From Knufia peltigerae (taxonomy: Eukaryota > Ascomycota > Eurotiomycetes > Chaetothyriales > Trichomeriaceae): a stretch of DNA of 64,000 nucleotides. Both the position numbers and the translations under genes were made by a program. The notes under the pieces are model-generated. The model worked only from the letters and a program-made list of their open reading frames with translations, made no database searches and had not been told where the DNA came from. The stretch spans positions 124,001-188,000 of the forward strand of contig JAPDRN010000030.1 in the NCBI GenBank assembly GCA_030247855.1, in the 5' to 3' direction. Within the stretch, counting starts at the first letter, position 1. The number at the start of each line of letters is the position of its first letter. Below, piece by piece: positions 46,195 to 57,123 of this stretch.

Positions 46195-46779
46195 CTCAAA
46201 CCACAACACGACCAAATCGCGCCAATCTTAGGACATCAGTTGTAAAGGTATGCCATATGCGCGCGCGTTGTAATTGCTGGCTCGTACGTGTTGCAGGTTC
46301 AAATGCGATTGCGACAAGTCTGGTGTTCACAAACATGGGCGCGTTGAACAATGCACTAGAATGACTCGAGAATAATTCGAGCTTGGAGGATCTTGGCAGG
46401 TAAGCATGACTCGTGCACGGAATCGGCAGTATCCCGTACCGAGTACTTCTCGTATCAGCGATCTCAAGATCCATTGGTAGATGACTAAAGCTCGAACTGC
46501 TAGAAACCCTTTGTCCGATTGATAGCCAGGGACTGGTTTGCAGGAGTGCAATTTCCAACGCGAGGGCAAGAAAGATCTGTAATTGTCTAGTACCTTCTTC
46601 CAGACTCAAAGGAAGAAAGAGCAAAGAGTCACCACTCTTACGACTGTCCAACGGCCCTCGTTCGCCTTCTCCGTGGCAAAAAGCTGCTGACAGGGTGTCT
46701 GCTCGGTGTACCTGTATTCGAGAACTCGATTGCCAGTTTATTCTCCCTTAATTCCTTCATATACATTGTCTTCACCAAG
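46195..46779. promoter_or_regulatory. Shared divergent promoter, RSC subunit / Otu1
   Basis: 585 bp separate the start codons. A minus-strand frame of 151 codons crosses it but has no recognisable content. Confidence 0.5.
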
Positions 46780-47862
46780 ATGCGAATCCGTGTGAGGGGT
46801 CCCTCAGGCAAATCGACTACAGTCACGCTGGACGATACTGCGACTGTGGAATCTCTCAGGAAAGCTGTTACAGAAGAGACATTTCTTTCTTCTTTCGAAA
46901 TCAAGTATGGCTATCCACCAAAGACCTTGATGTTAGACCAGTACACTGCGAACAAGCTCTTATCGGACCTGGATGTCAAGCTCAACGGCGAACAACTCAT
47001 TATTAACAGCACTGAGACTGTCATCCGGAAGAATATAGCTGAATCGTCACAGACTGTTCAGCATTCGGAAAAGGAAAGTCATCCTTCAGGAAGAGTAGCC
47101 GGATCGTCCACAGACCAGACCAGTTCGTCACACTTATCCCCACTAAAACAGCAGAGCCACGACGGGAATAAAGTCTCTTCTGCACCTTTATCCCTATCTC
47201 GGAAAGGAAACAAAGAGATGTCAGATCCTCCCGAGGTCTTCCTGCCGGATATTGGGGGTAGCCTTGTTCTACGCATTATGCCGGACGATAATTCTTGTCT
47301 ATTTCGAGCAGTCGCCAGTGCTATCATGTCGAACCTTGACACGATGACTGAGTTGCGGTCGGTGGTGGCGCAAACAATTCAGGCAAACCCGGACAAATAC
47401 AATAAGGCGATCTTGGACAACAAAGACCCAGATTCATACTGCCAATGGATACAAACTGAGAATGCTTGGGGTGGTCAGATCGAACTTGACATTCTCAGTC
47501 AGCAATTCGACGTCGAAATCTGTAGCATTGACGTTCAAACTTTGAGAGTGGATAGGTATAATGAAGGTGCCCCACGAAGATGCTTCCTTGTCTATTCAGG
47601 TATTCATTACGACATTATTGCCCTCAGCTTATTCGGAATGCCACCCGAAGACGATGTCAAGCAGTTTGAACAACCACTATCCGACGAGGTATTGCCCCAG
47701 GCTGTTGCCCTGTGCCAAAAACTTCAAGAGAAACATTATTTCACGGATACTGCTGGCTTTAGACTCAGGTGTGGTGATTGTGGTGCTACCTGCATTGGAG
47801 AAGCTGGCGCCACAGAGCATGCCCAAGCGACTGGACATTACAACTTTGGTGAAGCGTCTTAG
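46780..47862 (+). CDS. OTU1: Ubiquitin thioesterase Otu1 (YOD1 family)
   Basis: Deubiquitinase that partners with Cdc48/p97 in ER-associated degradation. Single exon of 360 residues. N-terminal UBX-like domain (about 1-80), which in relatives docks on Cdc48; a Ser-rich linker; an OTU protease domain with the catalytic loop MPDDNSCLFRAV (D170, C173) and catalytic His at H276 in YSGIHYDII; and a C-terminal C2H2 zinc finger (CGDCGATCIGEAGATEHAQA then TGH). All three modules and their order match yeast Otu1. ATG at 46780 gives the standard MRIRVRGPSG start. Confidence 0.96.
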   Translation: MRIRVRGPSGKSTTVTLDDTATVESLRKAVTEETFLSSFEIKYGYPPKTLMLDQYTANKLLSDLDVKLNGEQLIINSTETVIRKNIAESSQTVQHSEKESHPSGRVAGSSTDQTSSSHLSPLKQQSHDGNKVSSAPLSLSRKGNKEMSDPPEVFLPDIGGSLVLRIMPDDNSCLFRAVASAIMSNLDTMTELRSVVAQTIQANPDKYNKAILDNKDPDSYCQWIQTENAWGGQIELDILSQQFDVEICSIDVQTLRVDRYNEGAPRRCFLVYSGIHYDIIALSLFGMPPEDDVKQFEQPLSDEVLPQAVALCQKLQEKHYFTDTAGFRLRCGDCGATCIGEAGATEHAQATGHYNFGEAS

Positions 47863-48679
47863 CCTCATTGGATCCTGTATCGACCAGCCGGGTGCTTTCT
47901 AGCATATCTCACAAGTGTCCACTCTGGAAAGAATCATTCGTCCACCCAGGATGGACATTTATAAACACGAAGAAATCTTCGAAAGGACATCATGGACTAC
48001 CCTGCGAATCATGATCCCACCTGCCACATAGATTGGTCAAGAAAATATATCAGTTATTGAGCCTCGTCTGCGAAAGCCCTGCCTATCTCATTGACTCCTT
48101 CGAAGGACTTGCCCCACTGACTCTATATCGGAACTATCTCGCCCGCTAAGTTTCAGAAAGATTTATCCGCCGTTCTCACAGGAAGGTTCGCAGACTCAAG
48201 GACTTATGTTTGAAGTTGCCAAACGACCGAAAGAGGTTCCGTTACTCCGACATTCTAGGATTTTGGCAAACCGACTTGTCGTGTAATTCCAGATGGTGAT
48301 TTTTTAGTATGCCATGCATCAGGACTATCTATCAATCAAAAGAACATAAGAGGATGCCATATAGCCGGCCCTCGGCTAAGGTAGGGAAGTACCTGGCAAG
48401 CTTTATACGACTCGATGCGCCCACACCAGCGACTTTGCGGGAACTAGGCTTATTGGGGTAATTTGTTCTCCATTTCGGTTGGTGGCGCTGCTCCTCTTGA
48501 TGCGGTCTTTCACCAGCAATGATGCTCTGTGCCCGGCTTGAAATGTGGCAGATTCTATATAAACCTGCCGCAGGACGGCATGGGAGCTCTCAATGCCGCT
48601 GTGAGCTTGAAGCCTTCCGTACCCACGCTTCGTCATCCCGCACGTTTACTACGCACCAACTGACCACAAAATATCCGGG
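47863..48679. other. Intergenic stretch, no gene seen
   Basis: Between the tandem Otu1 and alpha/beta hydrolase genes. Frames here are short and unremarkable. Confidence 0.6.
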
Positions 48680-49739
48680 ATGACCTATCTGCAGTCATGG
48701 CTGGATGTAGGTCTTCAACACTATGAGGATTTCTTCGGACTGACTCTAAATACAGCTGGAAAAGGAGCTGGGCGGGAGACCGCTATTGCAAGGCAGTGTG
48801 GAAGAAATGAGAGCCCAAGTTGCTGAGCTAGGCCAGAAGCTGATGTCACGAGCTCCGACTTCTTCAGACGCTGTTGAGAGTAGAGATGGGTATGTTGAGA
48901 GCGTCCGATATCGTGTCTATACTCCAAATGATGCCTCAAAGCAAGGGCCACTTCCTGTAGGCATCTGGACTCATGGTGGAGGGTGGTCCATGGGGGATAT
49001 CAATGATGACGACCTCTTGTGCCGATTTGTTGCCGAACACATTCCGTCTATTTTGGTGAATGTCGAGTATCGGCTTGCTCCTGAACACAAAGTGCCGACA
49101 CAACTCCAGGATACTCTAGCGGTATACGAATGGGTGAGATTTGACCACTCCCTATACCTGGGATCAAGGTGCTGATTTCAACAGGCTCGGCAGAATGCTC
49201 ACTCGTTTGGAGGTGATCCAAACAAATTTTACACTATCGGAGGCTCTGCTGGAGGTGCACTCGCATTACAGGTGGCTAACCACATCGTCAATGATCCGTC
49301 GAAACGAAAAAATATCAGAGGCGTTGCTGCAATTGTACCCGCCACCTTACATTTTGACTACGTGCCGGAGGAGTACAAATCGATTTATAAGGCGTATAAG
49401 GAAAATGAAAAGGATACTCCTCTGATAGACAAGGAGGCGGTGAGAACATTCTTTGAAGCCACCGCTGTCGACCCCAGAGACAGCACCTTTTTTACGGCTT
49501 TGGCTACCGACAACCACCAGAACTTCCCGCCTGTTTACCTTGTCAGCTGCGAGAAAGATCCTCTCAGGGATGATGCATATGTCATGGAAGCAGCTCTGAA
49601 GAGGGCGGGTGTGCCCACCAAACACGATACCTACAAAGGCTTGGGTCATTACTTCTGGATTTTTCCGTCTCTACCTGAAGGACAGCAATTTGTTGAGAAC
49701 TTGATTGGTGGTATACAATGGTTGATCTCTCAGATGTAG
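48680..49739 (+). CDS. Alpha/beta hydrolase (hormone-sensitive-lipase-like esterase)
   Basis: Serine esterase of the alpha/beta hydrolase-3 group. Exons: 48680-48706, 48756-49133 and 49185-49739; 319 residues. The first exon codes for only nine residues (MTYLQSWLD) and splices cleanly to LEKELGGRPLLQGSVEEM. Oxyanion motif H82-GGG, nucleophile S156 in IGGSAGGA, acid D260 in CEKDPLRDD and H290 in GLGHYF complete the triad. No signal peptide is seen, so it is probably intracellular. Relatives include fungal secondary-metabolism esterases, but nothing nearby points to a pathway. Confidence 0.88.
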
Positions 49740-49943
49740 ACTATGCATATATTTGACAACAGTGGGGAGAAGTCCATGCAGCAAGTATAGTTATATACGT
49801 CGCATTAAAGAAAACCTCGCATGCTGGTGTACCGCGCAAGGGCATCAGATGTCGGGTCCACGTTTCTCCGGCCCCGACTTCTCCTCGCAGCCTCGTCTCT
49901 CGTCCATCCCACTCCAGGTTTCTTCTAGTTCTTCACTCTACAA

Positions 49944-52097
49944 ATGACCACACCATATCTCAGCAGCCTCGATGGCTTCGCATCCAACAATCTCGAGAGT
50001 CCGGTTGACTCCCGTGGCGAGACCATCTCCGCTCGACGCACCAACGCCTTGAGCACAAAACTTACCAGTGTCCTCTCTTCGTCGTATGTAGACCACGAAA
50101 TCCGGGATGCACTCCGCCTACTCGACGTCCGCGGTGTGCACAATGATGAAGAAACGAGACGGAATCTCAAGCTCAGCGCCCAAAGGGAGGTCATAGACTG
50201 CAACGCCAAGGTCGTGGACGACTTCGGCCATGTCGCTGAGCAACTCCGCCGCGTGGGCTCGTTGCTCTCCACGCTCAACGCGACATGTTCCTCGATGCGT
50301 CAGCATATCATCGCCGCGAAACAAGAGTCTGCGCCCGTCCTGGAGGAAGCGAGTACGCTCATCTCTCGTAGACAAGAGACGGAGACGAAGCAGATGCTTC
50401 TCGACGCCTTCAACTCGCACTTCCTCATCTCCACGGCCGACGCGAATATCCTGACGAGTTCCGCCGAACCCCTCGACGATCGCTTCTTCACTGCCCTCAC
50501 GCGTGCAAAGACCGTTTACCGAGACTGCGAAGTGCTGTTGGGGTACGATGGGGAGAACCAACGCCTGGGGCTCGAGTTGATGGAACAGACGACTCGCACG
50601 CTCGACGCGGGATTCAAGAAACTATACAATTGGATCCAACGCGAGTTCAAGACGCTCGATTTGGAGGATCCGCACATCAGTACGGCCATCCGGCGGGCGT
50701 TGACGGTACTTAGCGAGCGCCCGACGCTGTTTCAAAACTGTCTCGACTTCTTCGCGGAGGCGAGACAAAGTACATTGGACGAGGCGTTCCACGCGGCACT
50801 CACGGGGACGGGGCCGGCGAACACCAAGGCAATCGAATTCTCCACGCACGAGCCCCTACGGTATGTGGGAGACATGCTCGCTTGGGTTCACGCCGCGGCC
50901 GTGTCGGAGAACGAAGCGCTAGAAGGTCTCTTTGTCGGCGACGCGGATGAAATCTCGAGAGGTCTGGCGTCGAAAGCTGACAGCGAACCTTGGGCACGAA
51001 TCAGGGGCCACGCGATGAGTACGTCCAATGATGACGAGGAGGAGGACGAGGACGATGACGATGAGCGGCGAGACACCGTGTTCGACGGGCGCAAGGCGCT
51101 GGCTGACCTGGTGTCGAGAAACCTCGCCGTGGTGTGCGAAACGCTCCAGTCGAGGATCGACGTGTCAGTCCGCAGCAGCGGCGATCCCGTGCTGATGTTC
51201 AAGACGTTCAACCTGCTGGACTTTTACCGGGGCATCTTTGACAAGCTGCTCGGCCCCGAGTCTGCCCTCTGCAAGGTCATCCGCAACCTACAGTCGTCGA
51301 CGCTGTCGCAGTTCGAGGCGACCATGGCTGAAGAGACGACGGCGGCGACGACCGTGGAGACGGCGCCGTCCGGCGATCTCAGCCCGCCCGCCTTCCTGGC
51401 CACGGCGTTGACGCAGTTCTCCGAGGTCGCGCGCGCCCGAGGGCCTCAGATGACGGAGCCGGAGCTGGAGAGGCTCTTCGATTCCATGCTGACGGGCATC
51501 CTGACCGCCTGCGCGGAATCCGCCGCCCGGGTCCCCGACGCCAAGAAGAGTGACATCTACAGGCTCAACTACGCGACCGCCCTCAAGACGACCATGGCGG
51601 CCGTGTCGGCCCAGGTGCCCGTGGCCCAGGCCTCGCTGGAGAGGGCAGGGCTGGAGATGCGGACCCTCCGGGACCGGCTGGTCGAGTTGCTGACCACGTC
51701 GCTCCTGGAGGACTCCGGGGTCCGGGACCTGGTGCAGGAGCTCGACGTCCGCCGGAGCCACGGCGCCCGGGCCCGGAGGGCGTGGCTCGCGACGAACCTC
51801 GACGAAGCCGCCCAGCGTCTGGACGACTTCTTGTCGTCCGCCCTGATGGACGCCCAGGAGGGCATGAAGAATCTGCTGGACCGGACGCTGGCCAAGGACG
51901 TGGTGTCGGAGGCCGTGGAGAAGTTCTGCGCCGAATTCGACGAGCTCGAGGGCATGCTGGAGATGGTCGACGCCGATGATGGTGCCGGTGTGGATGGAGT
52001 AGGTGAATCTGGCGAACATGCCGCTCCGGAACAGTTCACTTCGTTGAGGCAGCTGTATCCTAGGACGGGAGCTGAAGTTCGGGCACTACTTAGTTGA
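49944..52097 (+). CDS. COG6: Conserved oligomeric Golgi complex subunit 6
   Basis: Subunit of the COG tethering complex, which directs retrograde vesicle traffic within the Golgi. Single exon of 717 residues, normal for fungal Cog6. The N-terminal coiled-coil region (about 30-150) has the family blocks NALSTKLTSVLSSSYVDHEI and NLKLSAQREVIDCNAKVVDD; the helical C-terminal part contains DFFAEARQSTLDEAF and PLRYVGDMLAWVHAAAVSEN. An acidic run (DDEEEDEDDDDERRD, about 362-376) is a local insertion. The 3' half is visibly richer in G+C than the 5' half and neighbours, which creates long antisense open frames. Convergent with the peroxiredoxin gene, 258 bp between stops. Confidence 0.94.
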   Translation: MTTPYLSSLDGFASNNLESPVDSRGETISARRTNALSTKLTSVLSSSYVDHEIRDALRLLDVRGVHNDEETRRNLKLSAQREVIDCNAKVVDDFGHVAEQLRRVGSLLSTLNATCSSMRQHIIAAKQESAPVLEEASTLISRRQETETKQMLLDAFNSHFLISTADANILTSSAEPLDDRFFTALTRAKTVYRDCEVLLGYDGENQRLGLELMEQTTRTLDAGFKKLYNWIQREFKTLDLEDPHISTAIRRALTVLSERPTLFQNCLDFFAEARQSTLDEAFHAALTGTGPANTKAIEFSTHEPLRYVGDMLAWVHAAAVSENEALEGLFVGDADEISRGLASKADSEPWARIRGHAMSTSNDDEEEDEDDDDERRDTVFDGRKALADLVSRNLAVVCETLQSRIDVSVRSSGDPVLMFKTFNLLDFYRGIFDKLLGPESALCKVIRNLQSSTLSQFEATMAEETTAATTVETAPSGDLSPPAFLATALTQFSEVARARGPQMTEPELERLFDSMLTGILTACAESAARVPDAKKSDIYRLNYATALKTTMAAVSAQVPVAQASLERAGLEMRTLRDRLVELLTTSLLEDSGVRDLVQELDVRRSHGARARRAWLATNLDEAAQRLDDFLSSALMDAQEGMKNLLDRTLAKDVVSEAVEKFCAEFDELEGMLEMVDADDGAGVDGVGESGEHAAPEQFTSLRQLYPRTGAEVRALLS

Positions 52098-52355
52098 TAC
52101 CGTCCTCCATACCATATGCTAAGACAGGACAAAATTCAAACACGTAAATGACGAGGCACTTTTTCAGAGACGAGTAATGATCACAAAGTATTGCATCAAT
52201 TTGGGAACTTTTGAGTTGTTCGCTATCTAATCATGTAGACCATATTGTGATTTGATGATCAAAGTCTCTCCTCCGTTAACCCCTTCGGATTGAGGATCAT
52301 GTCACAGCAACGCTCTCCATAATGATGAGACTTGGGGAAGTGAAGTAAAGAGTAT

Positions 52356-53123
52356 CTACAAGACGCTCTCGGCACTAGATACTGTTCGTTTGTTAGACAA
52401 GTTCGTAGATGAATGAGCAGGTCAGTCAAAAAGACTCACCAGTGACCTTGGTGGGGTCTGCCTCGAGGCCAACCTTGGTGACCTTGCCGTTCTCAGTGAC
52501 GACAGCGTACCGCTTGCTTCGATGATTGCCCAAGAGCGGGGTTGCGTCAAAGTCGACGTCCCAAGCTTTGGTGAACTCGCCAGCTGGGTCAGCAAGGAAG
52601 CGAATGCCGCTGGCTTTGGACGAGTCGAGGTCCTTGGACCAGGCCTTCATGCTATGTGGCCAATGTAGTCAGCACGGTCTGTCCGTCATACCCGGTTTAT
52701 TGTTGTATGTCTTACACGAAAGCGTCGTTGACCGAGATAACAAACACCTTTCCAGCATTCTTGAGCTTGTCGCTTGTAATGTAGCCGGGAACGTGTTGCT
52801 CGGAGCACGAGGGAGAGAAGGCCGCAGGGACACCGATGATGACGCCTTTGCCCGAGGCCAGCTCTTGAGAGAGGTTGACCTTGTTGCCGGGTGAGTCCTC
52901 GAAGAGGTCGATGTTGGGGATGGAGTCGCCTTCTTTGACCTGGAAGTGGGAACTTCGAGTTAGAGAAAAGGGAGGTACTGAAAAGCCAGGGTAAAGTCAC
53001 AAACGGGGTCCATACCATGATTGCGGGTGTCGATGAGAATGTTCTGCGAGTAGCTAGAGGAGTGATGATTCTTGTTTGACGGGTTGCAGAGGTGGCACAA
53101 CGGTTGAGAGATCGAGAGAACAT
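52356..53123 (-). CDS. Prx5-type peroxiredoxin, mitochondrial
   Basis: Thiol peroxidase of the Prx5/Ahp1 group, reducing hydrogen peroxide and alkyl hydroperoxides. Four exons: 53123-53016, 52939-52716, 52651-52440 and 52381-52356; 189 residues. Residues 1-35 form an Arg/Ser/Thr-rich presequence without acidic residues, typical of mitochondrial targeting. Peroxidatic Cys is C81 in PAAFSPSCSEQH. The mature part has no second Cys, so a 1-Cys mechanism (or a glutathione/glutaredoxin partner) is likely. Family blocks: KLKNAGKVFVISVNDAFVMK, restored by splicing, and the C-terminal VTVSSAESVL, which needs the 26-nt last exon. A second ATG is the final codon of exon 1 and could start a form without the presequence. 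Confidence 0.92.
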
Positions 53124-56100
53124 GGTAAGAAGGAAGGAGAAAAAGAGTTCGACTTAAAGTATTCAGTTCAACCAAAAAAATACGTATTTGAAATAATGAT
53201 GCCAGGTCGCTCCTGCATTGCAATAACTGGTGGTTGCGAGTTACGCATCTTGGGAAGCTTACACGGCGGGATCGCTCCCAAATCACATCATAGTGCGGGG
53301 GGAGCTGCACTGTTATTGTTATGTCACTGCAGGTAAGGCCCTTGTATCCGTGCTCACTACGGAGTACCTGTTTACTGCACCTACAGGTAGCAAATAGGTG
53401 TGCCTCGGCGCTGGCGACATGGGTCCCTTACTTGTATTCCCGTACTCCTACAGGCCGCCAGTAATTGTCATTCATGCAATATGGAGTACCTATCTTACCT
53501 AGATATTTGAGTTGATGAGGGCAACACTGGAATACTTATCATGGGTACTCCGTACCTTGGGTATGGTACGTAGGTAGTTATGTACCAAGGTAAATCTAGT
53601 CCCTTGCAGCGGATGATGGCGTTGTAACCAAACACTTGGATTCACCTCGTTCGGTCAATGATAAACCAGTCCGACAATATGGAATCACAGGACAAATACA
53701 AAACCTGAGACAAGAATTTGATCATCTTCAACACCAACAAATGCTCGTTTTGTTTGTGTCAAGCACAAGAATATGTGATAGACCCTCATCTGTCGTGACT
53801 TGTTCTACACTCCATATCGGAACCCTTGGGTGCTAGGTAAGTACAATAGGGACTTAAGTCAACCCACGATAAGATACAACATACGGAAGGGAATTTGGAA
53901 TCAATGACAAGTTTTCCGTAGAGGCAAAAGACCAACAGCCTTCTTCCTTGTATTGTACACGTCGGCTGAACCCCCACCGAACGAGATGATTTCCACTCTC
54001 CCCTTTCCGCCCCCTTCAAGATCAAAACACAGTTTGCGCGACTCTGCGAAGAAATGTCAAGAGAGGAACATGCGCCGCCATTGTGTAGTCGCCATCGTCC
54101 GCACCCACTTTCCAGCATTGTACTCGCCCCATCTCAACAACATGAACATTCACGCTACGACTGACTCGATGCGTTATTTAGTCCAAAGTCACTGTCACTC
54201 TCCTCTTTTTGGGCCATGGATGCCCGGACAAAGCTCGCAACAAAGGATCGAAAGGGAGAGACAGAGGAGTCAGTCAATCCCTGCATTTTAGTCAATGACC
54301 GATCGTCCTTCCAGGAGTTCGGATAAGTTGGTCAGCATTCCGTAGGCCTCTTTCCCTTTAGACCAGTGTTCTCGGCTCCAGAAGATCCAGCCTTGTTGTC
54401 CTGCTCGAAGGTCTAGAACATCTGCCTTGGCCATGCCTTTGGCAGCTCACGTTTTTTACACAAAGAGTACGAACGCCCCCCCTCGATATAGATAGTGTTA
54501 TCGGGAACTGGCAGAAAACGTGTCATCTACCCGATCACAGAGTTTTGAGGTTTTGAGGCTGTCGACCGCCGACGTCAAAGCCCTTCACACCTCTCAACAT
54601 GGTGTTGACGTCCCCGTCCTGGGAAATGTTGAAATAGCCGCCTTGCCAATGTAGACAAAAACAACAGGAGGCGAACAAATAGTCATGCAATCCGCATAGT
54701 CCCAATGCTTGCGTGGAAACCCTTGCAAACCAACAACATTTTTTGGACATTCAAGGTCCCAAAGAAAGGATTTGGTCCACCCCTGCGAGCGTCGCGCGTG
54801 CCAGGAGTCGAAACATGGAGAGTCCGGATCTCGTGCCTTCTTGATCCCTGGAATGCAGTCTAGTCATGGGCCTGGATTACTGTTAAACGAAGTGCGCGAG
54901 TCTTCTCCTGGCCCTTCGCGGCTTTACGTACACGTCTGTGCCTGGACGAAGAAATTTACTCGAGACTAGGAGGCTACCACACGTGGACAGCTCGCTTGAG
55001 CGCAAGAAGTGACCAAATGTACATACCTGGTTTGCTTATGTGGACCGCAATGTGTGCGGACTGCTGTCACTGTCTGGACTATCCGTATAGTCATGTAGCA
55101 TGGAGATGAGGATGTCGCATATGGAACCGTAATCTGTCTTCCTTCTCGGCTGGGCCTGCTGTACGGATACGGTTTCGGAATGCAGGGGCAAAGATGGACA
55201 TCATCGTACGCCCATCTCGTAGGGAACTGGTCACCGGCATTTCCTAGGACAAGGCTGTGCTGGTGTCATGTCGATCTGAGGACTGACATACTCGTTTAAC
55301 TCGTTACCAGCCCTCTGTTCCTCTTCAGTCGATCTCTCGACTGGGAATCCATACAGTATATATGAACGAGACTCCGAGGTCTGTTGGGTGGGCGTCGGGG
55401 ATGTGGCCGAAGTGGACAGAGACAGATGCGTTCTTCCCAATGCGGGCGTACGACCTGTCACGGCTCATCGCAGAGGCTTGCCGGCACGGCGAATCACACC
55501 CTAATTTGCGGTGATGGTTTGCCCGGGGATCACAAGCTTCGTTCTTAGCCCGAAGACGTGGATAACAGCTATGACCGCTTCGACCTTGAACACTTGTCAC
55601 ACTTGTCGTTCCTTTCCTTTTGCGAACCCTGATCAGCCCAAAGCCGTCTGGTGGCAGCTCTTGGCTGATTATCACTGGCAAAATCTTCTGGTCCATTCCC
55701 GAACACGATAGAGGCGGCGCCCCTGCTCTTTTCCACTCGAGAAGGGTCCCACGATCACAGGAAAAGTGTCCAAAGTGGGTTGTTTCCCTGGACTCAGATC
55801 CGTGGTCCAACGGCTCGATTGGGACTACGACAAAGGCAAAATGAGAGATCTCTGGCCAAATCGGTGGGAGTTGCGGCGCCGCTCTCGTCATCCTGCGACC
55901 GCTGTGTTTCCCAAGCAGCCCCTAAGCGAATTTCAAAGGGTGCTTGTAGCGAACAAGTCGTGCCGCTTAGAGGCAGCGCATGCACACCCTGGGGATGCCC
56001 ACCGAATCAGTCGCCGGGAGCATGGCGCGAACGTGGTTCAATTCAGAAGCGATCACAGCCAAGTGCACCAAAGAATAGACGATCTGATCTGGAAGTAACC

Positions 56101-57123
56101 TATCAAGACAGCCAGTTGAACAACTAGTAGAGCCGCTTATGTGCCTTGGGCCCTCCTCGTACTCGCTGGGCTCCCTGGACTCTGTGGTCTCCTGGGGTGG
56201 CCCCTCCCTCGTCCATACGCCATCAATGCCTATTGATGCCCGCTGGCCGCCATCCGGTGCCGATAGCCCACTTGGTCAATATCCATGCTCAAATTGAAAC
56301 TGGCTTGAGGCGTTCTGGTGTGGGTGTTTCTGGTGAAGTTGTCGTCACAGAGGGCCCTACAAGCTGTCAATCCGAGAAGTGCAGTGCCAGAACAATCTTG
56401 GACTTTTGCCTGTGTCTGGAATCGAAAGCTACTGTACTGTACTGTACCTCTAGGAGTAGCTCCTCCCTTTCTCTCTCTTCTATTGTGTCCCCTCTAAGGC
56501 CCACTTGCTCATCTACCTACTAGACTCAGGAACCTTTACCAGGCTTTACCGAGAGACCCTCCACCCCAGGCGAAAAATCAACAACCGTGCACCTGTCTTG
56601 TCCTTGCTATCCGCATACCTATCAATCCAAGCGCCCTCTATCATCCCAATTCCAGTCTGCTGCTCCGTCTATTCCGTCCTTAAGTGACTCTCGTTCAACC
56701 GCCGCGCATTATCCTCGACAGGCCCTGCCTCCCCAAAAAAGAGACTTTCAAGTATCTCAAACTCGGACTGCGCCCAAAAATTCCCACCTCTGCAAGTAAT
56801 TCTCCCCCAGAGACAAACCACCACAACCACCACCACCACCCACTTGGTGTTCGACTCGGGAAAATTTGTTTTTACTTGCACTACCTGGTCAACATTCCAT
56901 CACATACCAATACACCAGCGTTGTGTGCTTTGCCATTCCGTCCCTGCGCGTTCGCAGCAATGTTGTGCTGAGGAAAAGGTGCATGCAAGTCATTGCATCA
57001 CCGTTCGCAAGTGGGCGGCCTGTATTCTTAGCCACCCTTCTTCGACCGTTTCCTCTCGCTCAATCAACTCCTACTATCGGTCCAACTATTAGACGAAAAG
57101 TGTGACATTATTATTACTTCAAG
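53124..57123. other. Long gene-poor tract (4 kb)
   Basis: Separates the divergent peroxiredoxin and Skn7 genes. Open frames up to 188 codons (55325-55891, minus) have no ATG-led recognisable content. Contains one exact TACTCCGTAC at 53546 among many GGTAC/GTACC steps near 53340-53600. The last several hundred bases before 57124 are pyrimidine-rich and probably the Skn7 leader. Confidence 0.55.
56983..57105 (+). promoter_or_regulatory. Upstream ORF in the probable Skn7 leader
   Basis: A 40-codon frame (MQVIASPFASGRPVF...) ends at TGA 57103-57105, 18 bases before the Skn7 ATG. A 3-codon ATG TTG TGC TGA frame lies at 56960-56971. Either could limit Skn7 translation if the leader covers them. 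Confidence 0.4.

Noticed and set aside
51288..52019. 243-codon antisense frame in COG6
   Set aside because: It mirrors the G+C-rich sense codons; COG6 is clearly the coding strand.
55325..55891. 188-codon minus-strand open frame
   Set aside because: Composition is random-like with scattered Cys and Arg, no known motif and no splice partners.
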